In this document: in pieces, positions 1 to 5,742 of the stretch | Position numbering within the stretch: the stretch's first letter is position 1 | How the letters are laid out: each line of letters opens with the position of its first letter | Assembly (NCBI GenBank): GCA_023621975.1 | Contig: JAMOAC010000185.1 | Span: 1-7,785 of the forward strand | Direction: 5' to 3' | Source: Bacillota bacterium | GTDB taxonomy: Bacteria > Bacillota_A > Clostridia > Acetivibrionales > DUMB01 | Length of the DNA stretch: 7,785 nucleotides | Translations under genes and position numbers: made by a program | The notes under the pieces: model-generated | Told to the model about the DNA's origin: nothing | Seen by the model: only the letters and a program-made list of their open reading frames with translations | The model's database searches: none

Positions 1-551
1 ATATCGAACCTCGGCAGCTGGTGGAAAAGGCCCTGGAACTTGTTCCGTCAGGTAATATCGGGATAGCCTATACCTATAATGAGCCTTCGATATGGTATGA
101 ATTTGTATATGATACTGCAAAGCTTGTCAAGGAAAAAGGCATGGTGAATGTGCTTGTAACAAACGGCTTTATAAGCAGGGAACCGTTGGAGGAACTTCTG
201 CCTTATGTGGATGCGATGAATATAGACGTAAAAGCTTTTACGGCTTCTTTTTACAAAGATGTATGCCGTGCTGAGCTGGACGATGTGAAACGAACGGTTG
301 AAATATCGGCGGGTAAATGCCATGTTGAGGTTACCAACCTCATTATTCCGGGCTTAAATGATTCAATGAAAGAAATTGAAGAATTGGCCGAATGGCTTGC
401 ATCTATCTCGCCTGAAATTCCTCTTCACATCTCCAGATTTTTTCCGAGATATAAAATGAGGGACGTTATGCCTACACCTATAGATACACTTATAAAGGCG
501 AAAGAGGTGGCAGAAGGCTATCTGAAATACGTTTACCTGGGAAATGTATGA
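1..551 (+). CDS. amrS: AmmeMemoRadiSam system radical SAM enzyme, 3' part only
   Basis: The reading frame is open from the window edge (first full codon at base 3), so the gene begins upstream; 182 residues are visible. The GTG at 21 is only an internal valine codon. Recognisable family blocks in order are GNIGIAYTYNEPSIWYEF, NVLVTNGF, DAMNIDVKAF, CHVEVTNLIIPGLNDS, PLHISRFFPRYKM and the end YVYLGNV. These match the C-terminal half of AmrS-type radical SAM proteins, which are related to pyruvate-formate-lyase activases. The CxxxCxxC cluster motif would lie upstream and cannot be checked. The family is named for co-occurrence with AMMECR1 and Memo domains; I know of no settled substrate. The protein stops directly after YLGNV, where I recall relatives continuing with a short tail carrying a TYCPxCG-like cysteine pair; no such tail appears in any downstream frame. 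No convincing terminator follows. The assignment is firm, the function is not. Confidence 0.85.
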   Translation, partial: IEPRQLVEKALELVPSGNIGIAYTYNEPSIWYEFVYDTAKLVKEKGMVNVLVTNGFISREPLEELLPYVDAMNIDVKAFTASFYKDVCRAELDDVKRTVEISAGKCHVEVTNLIIPGLNDSMKEIEELAEWLASISPEIPLHISRFFPRYKMRDVMPTPIDTLIKAKEVAEGYLKYVYLGNV

Positions 552-621
552 CAACATTTAGCCGATTTTCTGTAAATATACAAAAGAACCTGAATTTTTT
601 GTAATAAAAATTTTAAATAGG

Positions 622-651
622 TTTACATGGAAATTAAAAACAGGGTATAAT
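622..651 (+). promoter_or_regulatory. Sigma-A type promoter of cdaA-cdaR
   Basis: TTTACA (622-627, five of six bases of the -35 consensus) and a perfect TATAAT (646-651) are separated by 18 bases. Transcription would begin near 657-659, giving an untranslated leader of about 110 nt before cdaA. AT-rich DNA lies upstream. Seen directly in the sequence; activity is inferred. Confidence 0.75.
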
Positions 652-658
652 TCTAGTA

Positions 659-768
659 TGGGAATTGACGTGCAAGTTTATGTAAAAATAACTGCAATAG
701 CGGTATTAAGCCGGTTATGCAATTCTCACTATGGATAAAACATCTTTACGGATGTCAAGGGTGTGAGG
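659..768 (+). promoter_or_regulatory. Structured cdaA leader: three-way junction with possible ribosome-site switch
   Basis: The predicted transcript can fold from its first bases. P1 pairs 659-667 with 720-728 (9 bp, one G-U). P2 pairs 671-678 with 690-696 (7 bp, bulged A675, 11-nt loop). P3 pairs 697-703 with 711-718 (7 bp including one G-U, bulged G713, 7-nt loop). P2 and P3 abut with no linker, giving a compact three-way junction. A further hairpin, ACATC/GATGT (740-744 with 751-755), follows. The 3' strand of P1 contains CTCAC (725-729), which is complementary to GTGAG (763-767) in the ribosome-binding region, so P1 and ribosome-site masking exclude each other. I do not recognise this as a known riboswitch class. 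Pairings were found by eye and no energies were computed. A 26-codon open frame (658-738) overlaps the same bases. Confidence 0.4.
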
Positions 769-769
769 T

Positions 770-1648
770 TTGTTGAATTTATTTAACAACATTAACATTA
801 ACGACTTAATTAACAATTTTGCAGGCTATATCGGCATTGAAGGTCCTTTGGATGTTATCAAGTCTATAATTGATATAAGTATAGTTTCCTTTGTAATTTA
901 TAAAGTTATCATACTTGTTAGGGAAACAAGAGCCTGGCAACTAATTAAGGGTATAATATTCATACTTATTGCTTCTGAATTAAGTGAATGGCTTGGCCTG
1001 CGGACAATTGCATTCATACTGAACAATATAATCACGATTGCAGCAATAGCTTTAGTGGTCCTTTTCCAGCCTGAGCTCAGAAGAGGGCTTGAGCACATTG
1101 GCAGAAGCAGGTTCAGGGACTTTTTTAACTTTGATGAGCCCAGTACCCGTATTAAGCTTACAGCCGCAATTGAAGAAATAGTAAAAGCTTGTACCGAAAT
1201 GTCCAGGTCGTACGTGGGTGCGCTTATTGTCATAGAAAGAGAGACCAAGATAGGAGAAATTATCAATACCGGTACCCAGCTTGATTCGAATATAAGTTCA
1301 GAGCTTTTGATAAATATTTTTACACCAAACACTCCACTCCATGACGGGGCGGTCATTATTCGGGACGGCAAAGTTAAAGCTGCAGCGTGCTTTCTCCCCC
1401 TAACGGACAATCCTAACCTCAGCAAGGAACTTGGCACCAGGCACAGGGCGGCTTTGGGCATAACTGAGGTTTCGGATTCCGTAGCGGTTGTTGTATCTGA
1501 AGAGTCAGGAAAGATATCCCTGGCATATAACGGAGGGTTAACAAGAAACCTCACTCCCGACATACTGAGGAAAGCATTGAACAAGCACCTGCTGGAAGGC
1601 AGTTCTTCCGGTAAAAAGCTGTCTTTATGGAAGGTGAGGTCCAAATGA
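770..1648 (+). CDS. cdaA: Membrane-bound diadenylate cyclase CdaA (DacA)
   Basis: CdaA joins two ATP into cyclic di-AMP, the second messenger for potassium and osmotic balance and wall homeostasis. The 292-residue product has three predicted membrane helices (about 32-50, 56-75 and 80-99), a linker (PELRRGLEHIGR) and a DAC domain from about 120 to 275. Both catalytic signatures are intact: DGA at 192-194 (in LHDGAVII) and RHR at 224-226 (in GTRHRAALG). Length is near normal for the family. No ATG fits: an in-frame TGA at 764-766 closes the frame just upstream, so translation starts at TTG 770 or the adjacent TTG 773. Ribosome-site candidates are AAGGG (757-761) and GAGG (765-768). The gene overlaps cdaR by four bases (ATGA), implying coupled translation. 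It has its own promoter and a foldable leader, so translation may be regulated. Assignment is very secure; the exact start is not. Confidence 0.97.
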   Translation: MLNLFNNININDLINNFAGYIGIEGPLDVIKSIIDISIVSFVIYKVIILVRETRAWQLIKGIIFILIASELSEWLGLRTIAFILNNIITIAAIALVVLFQPELRRGLEHIGRSRFRDFFNFDEPSTRIKLTAAIEEIVKACTEMSRSYVGALIVIERETKIGEIINTGTQLDSNISSELLINIFTPNTPLHDGAVIIRDGKVKAAACFLPLTDNPNLSKELGTRHRAALGITEVSDSVAVVVSEESGKISLAYNGGLTRNLTPDILRKALNKHLLEGSSSGKKLSLWKVRSK

Positions 1649-2883
1649 AGGATTTCTTGTCAAAGGATGCAACAATTAAAATATTTTCAATTATCGCAGC
1701 AATACTTCTGTGGCTTTATGCTTTGAACTCCACCGATCCTTTCCATACAAGAAAATTTTATGTTAATTTAAGGATACAAAATGAAGATACCCTTGCAGAA
1801 AAGGGATTGGTTCTGAAAAACAAGGATTTCAGGAAAAATATTGAGGTCCTTGTACGGGGAAGAACGGAAGCATTAAGCAATTTAACTGCCGATGATTTTA
1901 CTGCCATTCTTGACTTTTCCAAGGTCGAGTCTGAAAAGGATACAAAAATAAGGATTGATGGTCCATATTATAATTCAAATGAAATAACGATACTTGATGT
2001 AAATCCGCAAGTAATTGAAATAGAGTTGGAAAGACTGAAAAAAAAGTCATTTCCTGTTGATGTGAAAATTGAGGGAGAACCGCAACCGGGATATAAAGTT
2101 GTAGGCTTGTCATATGCGCCGGAGTTTGTGGAAATTGACGATATGGAATCCGTTATAGATACCATTGAGTCTATTGAGACGGTTGTTGATGTCAGTAATT
2201 ATACAGGTATCGTGGATATAAAAAAGGATTGCAAAGTATATAACAAGGACGGGAAGGAGATCCCTTCCTTAAGCAAAAACATAAGCGTCAATGTCAGGGT
2301 GGAGATTGCGAAGGAAGTACCCATCAAACTTGAGGTTGTAGGAACTCCTGCAACAGACCACTTTGAAGGGGCAAGGAATATAACTCCAAACAAAGCCCTG
2401 ATTAAAGGTTCACCGGAAGTTCTGGCAAAAGTTGGAGAGCTAAAAACAGAACCAGTGGATATAACAAATGCAAAAGAGAATATTAATGTTACAAGCCCTA
2501 TTGTTTTACCACCCGGAGTAACGCTCGTGGATACTCCCCAGGAAGTTAAGGTTAACATTTCCATTGAAAAAAATGATATAAAGGAATTTCTCTTTTCGCG
2601 TGAAGATATATCTTTACTCAATACCGTTAACGACAATTCATTGGAGTATCAGATAAAGAATGAAACAGTTACCGTCCGCGTAAAAGGCAGGCAAAGCAGG
2701 CTGAATAATTTGAGAAAAAGCGATATAAAGCTTCGCCTGAATATGGCGGATTACAACAGAGAAGGAAATCACAAGGTAGCGTTGGACGTTGTTTTACCTG
2801 CCGGATTCAGCCGTGTGGGTGAACAGCAATTTATTGAGGTAAACGTTAAAAAGGCTGAAAGTGAATTAACAGAGACAGAATAA
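1645..2883 (+). CDS. cdaR: CdaA regulatory protein CdaR, YbbR-repeat membrane protein
   Basis: CdaR is the partner that binds CdaA and modulates its cyclase activity; its YbbR domains lie outside the membrane. I start it at ATG 1645, because GGTGAGG (1633-1639) sits 5 bases upstream and the ATGA overlap with the cdaA stop is the usual coupled arrangement; an in-frame ATG at 1627 would add six residues but has poor support. The 412-residue protein has a short positive N-terminus, one membrane helix (about 11-27, FSIIAAILLWLYAL) and four YbbR-like repeats at roughly 38-131, 133-221, 223-309 and 312-403. Each ends in a beta-strand block such as VIEIELE, VNVRVEI, VKVNISI or FIEVNVK. The C-terminus is short and acidic (ESELTETE). 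Its position directly behind cdaA is the conserved order in Firmicutes. Repeat boundaries are approximate. Confidence 0.93.
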   Translation: MKDFLSKDATIKIFSIIAAILLWLYALNSTDPFHTRKFYVNLRIQNEDTLAEKGLVLKNKDFRKNIEVLVRGRTEALSNLTADDFTAILDFSKVESEKDTKIRIDGPYYNSNEITILDVNPQVIEIELERLKKKSFPVDVKIEGEPQPGYKVVGLSYAPEFVEIDDMESVIDTIESIETVVDVSNYTGIVDIKKDCKVYNKDGKEIPSLSKNISVNVRVEIAKEVPIKLEVVGTPATDHFEGARNITPNKALIKGSPEVLAKVGELKTEPVDITNAKENINVTSPIVLPPGVTLVDTPQEVKVNISIEKNDIKEFLFSREDISLLNTVNDNSLEYQIKNETVTVRVKGRQSRLNNLRKSDIKLRLNMADYNREGNHKVALDVVLPAGFSRVGEQQFIEVNVKKAESELTETE

Positions 2884-2977
2884 TCATTTGAACGGAATAA
2901 TCAAGTGATATGTTTATTAATTCAAATATAAATGATCTATAGAAAAATATTGAATAAATGCCTCCCTTCCTATTTAT

Positions 2978-3014
2978 TTTCCCGGATTGCGCAAATGGGA
3001 AATGCGTATTTTTT
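2978..3014 (+). terminator. Possible weak terminator after cdaR
   Basis: TTTCCC (2978-2983) pairs with GGGAAA (2997-3002) around a 13-nt loop that itself contains the palindrome TTGCGCAA. A run of six T (3009-3014) follows after a 6-nt gap. The stem is short and the gap before the T-run is longer than ideal, so termination may be partial. It sits immediately before the glmM promoter, where a terminator would be expected. Confidence 0.35.
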
Positions 3015-3015
3015 C

Positions 3016-3044
3016 TTGAAGGTTTTTTTGTCTACATTTATAAT
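3016..3044 (+). promoter_or_regulatory. Sigma-A type promoter of glmM
   Basis: TTGAAG (3016-3021) and a perfect TATAAT (3039-3044) are separated by the optimal 17 bases. Transcription would start near 3051, leaving a leader of about 73 nt. This lets glmM be expressed independently of cdaA-cdaR. Seen in sequence; activity is inferred. Confidence 0.75.
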
Positions 3045-3063
3045 AAAAAACATATAAATATAT

Positions 3064-3102
3064 TGCGACGAAGAAAATATGTTAAATTTTGTTAATGTCG
3101 CA
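3064..3102 (+). promoter_or_regulatory. Hairpin in the glmM leader
   Basis: TGCGAC (3064-3069) is perfectly complementary to GTCGCA (3097-3102). Inside, AAAAT (3074-3078) can pair with ATTTT (3086-3090), giving a two-part stem in an AT-rich leader. The hairpin ends 8 bases before the ribosome-binding GGGGG (3111-3115) and does not cover it, so it more likely affects mRNA stability or spacing than acts as an on/off switch. It does not match a riboswitch class I know. Confidence 0.45.
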
Positions 3103-3123
3103 GAATAAACGGGGGTTATAATA

Positions 3124-4482
3124 ATGGGTCGACTTTTTGGAACTGATGGAGTCAGAGGAATTGCTAATCATGAGTTAACGCCGGAGCTTGCGTATAATCT
3201 TGGAAGAGCTGGCGCATATGTTTTAAGTGCCGACGTAAAACATGCACCCAAAATCCTGGTAGGAAGGGACACAAGGATTTCAGGAGAAATGCTTGAATCC
3301 GCACTTGTTGCAGGTATATGTTCAGTCGGAGCCACATGTATATGCGTAGGCGTACTGCCTACTCCTGCGATTGCCTATCTGACCCGCTTATACGGAGCCG
3401 ATGCAGGAGTGGTTATCTCAGCTTCCCACAACCCATATGAATTTAACGGAATAAAATTTTTCAACGGCGACGGCTACAAGCTGCCGGATGAAACAGAGGA
3501 AAAAATTGAATCCATAATTCTTGACGGCAGTGAAGAGCTTCCAAGGCCGACGGGAAAGCAAATAGGCGTCAAAATCACAAAAGAATCTGCAATTGACGAT
3601 TACATATCATTTTTAAAGAAAAGCATCAGCTGCGATCTTAAAGGATTGAAGATTGCCGTTGACTGTTCAAACGGTGCCGCCTATAAAGTTGCTCCCAGGG
3701 TTTTTGCCGAACTTGGAGCAGATGTAAAAGTAATAAATAACGAACCGGACGGTATAAACATTAATTTTGAATGCGGTTCCACCCACATAAACGGACTCAA
3801 AAAATTTGTTGTTGAGTCAGGCGCTGATTTAGGCATTGCATTTGACGGAGATGCGGACAGGGCGCTTGCAGTGGATGAAAAGGGTAATTTGGTTGACGGG
3901 GACCAGATAATGTCCATCCTTGCTCTCGAATTCAGGAAGAATGGAAAACTTAAGGATAATACACTTGTAGTGACCGTAATGAGCAACATGGGGCTTCACA
4001 TAATGGCTAAAAGAGAAGGATTGAATGTGGTTAAAACCAAGGTGGGTGACAGATACGTCCTTGAAGAAATGCTGAATAAAGGCTACTCAATAGGCGGCGA
4101 GCAGTCAGGACATATTATTCTTTTGGACCTGAACACGACGGGAGACGGGCTTTTGACTGCGATCAAGCTGCTGGAGGTTGTCAAGACATCTGGTAAGAAG
4201 CTTTCCGAGCTTGCGTCTGTTATGCAGGTACTGCCGCAGGTTTTGGTAAATGCCAGGGTAAGTAATGAAAACAAGCATAAGTACATGGAGGATGAAGAGA
4301 TTTCAAGGATGTGCAAAGAACTGGAAGAGGAATTTAACGGCGAAGGCAGGGTACTGATAAGGCCTTCAGGTACTGAACCTCTGGTAAGGGTAATGATAGA
4401 AGGAAAGGACCAGGAGTATATAGCAAAAAGGGCAAAAGAACTGGCTGAACTGATTGAACAAAGGCTTTCGAAGGCAAACTGA
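3124..4482 (+). CDS. glmM: Phosphoglucosamine mutase GlmM
   Basis: GlmM converts glucosamine-6-phosphate to glucosamine-1-phosphate in the cytoplasm, the second step toward UDP-GlcNAc and peptidoglycan. The 452-residue protein is full length. It starts with the characteristic [12 protein letters not shown]. The active-site loop is ISASHNP, with the phosphorylated serine at 101. The metal-binding loop is DGDADR (241-246), the sugar-binding loop GGEQSGH (324-330), and the phosphate-binding loop [12 protein letters not shown] (413-424). All four alpha-phosphohexomutase domains are therefore present. The start is ATG 3124 with GGGGG (3111-3115) 8 bases upstream. In other Firmicutes GlmM binds CdaA and restrains c-di-AMP synthesis, which fits its place behind cdaA-cdaR. 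A good promoter sits just upstream, while glmS lies 1260 bases downstream behind repeats and a ribozyme, so glmM and glmS are probably separately controlled. Confidence 0.97.
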   Translation: MGRLFGTDGVRGIANHELTPELAYNLGRAGAYVLSADVKHAPKILVGRDTRISGEMLESALVAGICSVGATCICVGVLPTPAIAYLTRLYGADAGVVISASHNPYEFNGIKFFNGDGYKLPDETEEKIESIILDGSEELPRPTGKQIGVKITKESAIDDYISFLKKSISCDLKGLKIAVDCSNGAAYKVAPRVFAELGADVKVINNEPDGININFECGSTHINGLKKFVVESGADLGIAFDGDADRALAVDEKGNLVDGDQIMSILALEFRKNGKLKDNTLVVTVMSNMGLHIMAKREGLNVVKTKVGDRYVLEEMLNKGYSIGGEQSGHIILLDLNTTGDGLLTAIKLLEVVKTSGKKLSELASVMQVLPQVLVNARVSNENKHKYMEDEEISRMCKELEEEFNGEGRVLIRPSGTEPLVRVMIEGKDQEYIAKRAKELAELIEQRLSKAN

Positions 4483-4483
4483 G

Positions 4484-4593
4484 GCAGTACAGGGGGAAAG
4501 CTGGAGCAGAGTATATAGGGAAAGCAGAAGCAGGACAGAGGAATTTGGAGCAGTACAGAGGAAAGCTGAAGCAACATGTAGAGAAATGACAAT
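4484..4593 (+). repeat. Degenerate tandem array of about 22 bp behind glmM
   Basis: Two bases after the glmM stop, about five diverged units follow each other, starting at 4484, 4506, 4530, 4550 and 4571 (lengths 22, 24, 20, 21 and about 23). Each begins GCA and most share the pattern GCAG-acAG-GGAAAGC-GAA. Units 1 and 4 are the most alike (GCAGTACAG at both starts, then GGAAAGCTG). The strand is strongly purine-rich. No terminator lies between the stop and the array, so it would be transcribed as the glmM 3' end. Function unknown. Confidence 0.6.
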
Positions 4594-4613
4594 GAAAGGA
4601 TGCTGAAAAAATT

Positions 4614-4707
4614 AGCCGGATAGCTTAACTAATGGGAACCGTTAAAAGAAATGCGGCATATTGAAATAATACGGGGCTATATGAAAAAAGTTGTCCGGCT
4701 TTTATTA
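4614..4707 (+). terminator. Possible long-looped terminator after glmM
   Basis: AGCCGGA (4614-4620) is perfectly complementary to TCCGGCT (4694-4700), which is followed by TTTTATT. The 73-nt loop contains secondary hairpins (TTAAC 4625-4629 with GTTAA 4641-4645; alternatively ATAGC 4620-4624 with GCTAT 4676-4680). It is the only terminator-like structure between glmM and the 22-bp array. The loop is far longer than usual, so confidence is low. Its 3' arm overlaps the -35 box of the candidate promoter. Confidence 0.25.
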
Positions 4708-4721
4708 AATTGTGATAAAAT
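4691..4721 (+). promoter_or_regulatory. Candidate promoter upstream of the 22-bp array and glmS ribozyme
   Basis: An extended -10 element (TG at 4713-4714, one base, TAAAAT at 4716-4721) lies 19 bases after TTGTCC (4691-4696). Transcription near 4728 would run through the 22-bp array into the ribozyme and on to glmS, a leader of about 1 kb. No better -35/-10 pair was seen between here and the ribozyme; the perfect TTGACA at 5106-5111 has no partner -10. Read-through from glmM is the alternative source of glmS mRNA. Confidence 0.45.
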
Positions 4722-4752
4722 AGTATTTGGCAAAAAGAAGTACTCGGCATGA

Positions 4753-5014
4753 GCAAGCAGGTTGAACAAAGCAAGCATGAGTACAGATACAAGCAAGCAT
4801 AAGCACGAATGTAAAAGGCATGAGTGCAGATGCAAATAAGTATAAGTACAAATGCAAGCAAGTGAAAGTGCAAATGCGAGCAAGCATAAGCACTTATGCA
4901 AACAAGCATGAGCGCAGATGCAAGTAAGTATAAGCACGAATGCTTGAAAGCATGAGTACAAATGCAAGTAAGCATAAGTACAGATGTTAGTAAGTATAGT
5001 AGCAGTTGCAAGTA
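4753..5014 (+). repeat. 22-bp tandem repeat array, about 12 units, each with a dyad
   Basis: Units begin at 4753, 4775, 4797, 4818, 4840, 4862, 4884, 4906, 4928, 4950, 4972 and 4994, so the spacing is 22 bp except for one 21-bp step. The consensus is GCATRAGYACARATGC followed by AAGYAA. The first and last units are the most diverged. The first 16 bases of a unit have twofold symmetry (GCAT at one end, ATGC at the other, often GTAC in the middle); unit 4884 is the best, GCATAAG-CA-CTTATGC. There are no unique spacers, so this is not CRISPR. Because 22 is not a multiple of three, stops on the + strand interrupt all frames. It could be a set of protein-binding sites (iteron-like, two helical turns apart), a string of small RNA hairpins in the glmS leader, or a slippage-grown minisatellite. 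Function unknown. Confidence 0.85.
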
Positions 5015-5131
5015 CTTATGGGAAATGTGTGAGTAAAAATTGTGAAAGGAGATGATGCGGAAAAATTCTAAAGCAGGAAAAAAGAATATATGTAAAGAGA
5101 AGAGATTGACAGAGCTGAAATGAATAAAAAA

Positions 5132-5348
5132 AGCGCCTGGACAAAAGCGAAAGCTTTTGTTGACGAGGAGAAGGAGGTCACAGCGGTCGATACTGCAGGT
5201 GATCGATACTTCAAGCGATTAATTCTGCAGGTTACGAACGACGCTGTGAGTTATCGAAAGATTCGGCGGAAACCTTCCGGTCTGCCATGATCGTTAAGAC
5301 TCTACAAAAACTGCAGGCGACTGCAGAACAAAGTGAGTCGGAATGGCC
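5132..5348 (+). ncRNA. glmS ribozyme (glucosamine-6-phosphate activated, self-cleaving)
   Basis: This RNA cleaves its own mRNA when glucosamine-6-phosphate binds, lowering GlmS when product is plentiful. Cleavage is expected between A5132 and G5133, before the diagnostic GCGCC. P1 is a perfect 8-bp stem with a GAAA loop (5141-5148 with 5153-5160), followed by the conserved TGACGAGG. P2 pairs GAAGG (5170-5174) with CCTTC (5273-5277). The core TTATCGAAAGATTCGGCGGA lies at 5251-5270. The P3/P3.1 pseudoknot is present: CGGTC (5278-5282) with GATCG (5289-5293), and GCCAT (5284-5288) with ATGGC (5343-5347). P4 pairs GACTC (5298-5302) with GAGTC (5335-5339), capped by P4.1 CTGCAG-GCGA-CTGCAG (5311-5326). 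All catalytic parts appear intact. Unusual are a 72-nt arm between P2 and the core, and 394 bases between the ribozyme and the glmS start. Confidence 0.95.
5178..5249 (+). other. Extra arm inserted in the glmS ribozyme
   Basis: Between the P2 5' strand and the conserved TTATCGA, where well-known ribozymes run on almost directly (GGAGGTTATCGA in Bacillus subtilis), lies an added arm closed by a perfect 8-bp stem, TCACAGCG (5178-5185) with CGCTGTGA (5242-5249). Inside it GTCGAT (5186-5191) can pair with ATCGAT (5202-5207, one G-U). The arm contains repeated short words: TCGATACT twice (5187, 5203) and CTGCAGGT twice (5193, 5224). Optional peripheral stems are known in this ribozyme family; I cannot say whether one of this size at this place has been described. 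Confidence 0.7.
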
Positions 5349-5742
5349 GCTCTGTAAATCAATTCTCGAGGGGTATTTTGCTGCTTCATACCATTTATTC
5401 TTCCAATGCAGTTTTTAAGAATTTAATTCTGCAGGACTTTCAGGAATTTACTTTTGCAGGGATTAAATGGGGCAGCTAATACTTTCATGAAAAATTTCGT
5501 CATTGAAGTCAAATTAAAATTTATTTGCTGGTAGGTTTATTTTGTCCGGAGGCAGAATTTCCGGTGCAGGAGATTTGTCCTTTAGAAAGTGGAAATTTTG
5601 TGCCTGGTACCATGCTGGAAATTTTGTGTCCAATACCATAGATATTTTGTGTCTGATAACTGTATATCCAATTTATGTCCAATAATGGTATATCAGGCAT
5701 GGGGAATTTATTACTAAAAACTGTTAATGGAGGAAATCAATA
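5349..5742 (+). promoter_or_regulatory. Long leader between ribozyme and glmS
   Basis: There is no supported gene in this stretch. It carries a second exact copy of TTAATTCTGCAGG (5423-5435; first copy 5219-5231 in the ribozyme arm), small hairpins such as CCGGA/TCCGG (5546-5550 with 5560-5564), and a degenerate repeat series in its last third. The glmS ribosome site GGAGG (5729-5733) lies 9 bases before ATG 5743. After ribozyme cleavage these bases would be the 5' end of the glmS-bearing fragment. No strong promoter was seen here. Confidence 0.6.
5591..5696 (+). repeat. Degenerate ATTTTGTGTCC repeats upstream of glmS
   Basis: The word ATTTTGTG or a variant recurs at 5595, 5621, 5644 and 5671 (spacing 26, 23, 27). 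The first two units are nearly the same (5591-5616 and 5617-5642, both GGAAATTTTGTG then a TACCAT block). Outlying copies of ATTTTGTCC (5539) and ATTTGTCC (5573) suggest the series once began earlier. ATACCAT (5633-5639) and ATGGTAT (5685-5691) are inverted copies and could pair. The unit is unrelated in sequence to the 22-bp array. Function unknown. Confidence 0.6.

Noticed and set aside
548..604. Small 18-residue frame overlapping the amrS stop
   Set aside because: It has no ribosome site and no similarity to the missing AmrS tail; its length is within chance.
659..728. Known riboswitch classes (purine, c-di-AMP ydaO type, c-di-GMP GEMM) for the cdaA leader
   Set aside because: I compared by eye with the conserved core words of these classes and found none; only the generic three-way junction shape resembles the purine class.
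1627..1644. Upstream ATG start for cdaR
   Set aside because: The ribosome site GGTGAGG (1633-1639) lies inside those six codons and is placed correctly for ATG 1645 instead.
4083..4592. Minus-strand 169-residue frame over the end of glmM
   Set aside because: It is antisense to a clearly conserved gene, Ser-rich in the way shadow frames are, and lacks domain features.
4820..4927. A 35-codon + strand frame inside the 22-bp array
   Set aside because: It is a direct read of the repeat unit. The only AAAAGG is one base from the ATG, too close for a ribosome site, and neighbouring units break the frame.
4625..5011. Long minus-strand open frames (128, 96 and 62 residues) through the 22-bp array
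   Set aside because: They are open in several overlapping frames because the repeat unit lacks stops on that strand. The products are repetitive Leu/Cys/His-rich strings with no recognisable domain, and no supporting start region was seen.
4753..5014. CRISPR array
   Set aside because: Units are contiguous at 22 bp with no unique spacers and no cas gene in the window.
5106..5111. Perfect TTGACA -35 box just before the ribozyme
   Set aside because: No -10 element lies 16-18 bases downstream; that position is the A-run and GCGCC of the ribozyme itself.
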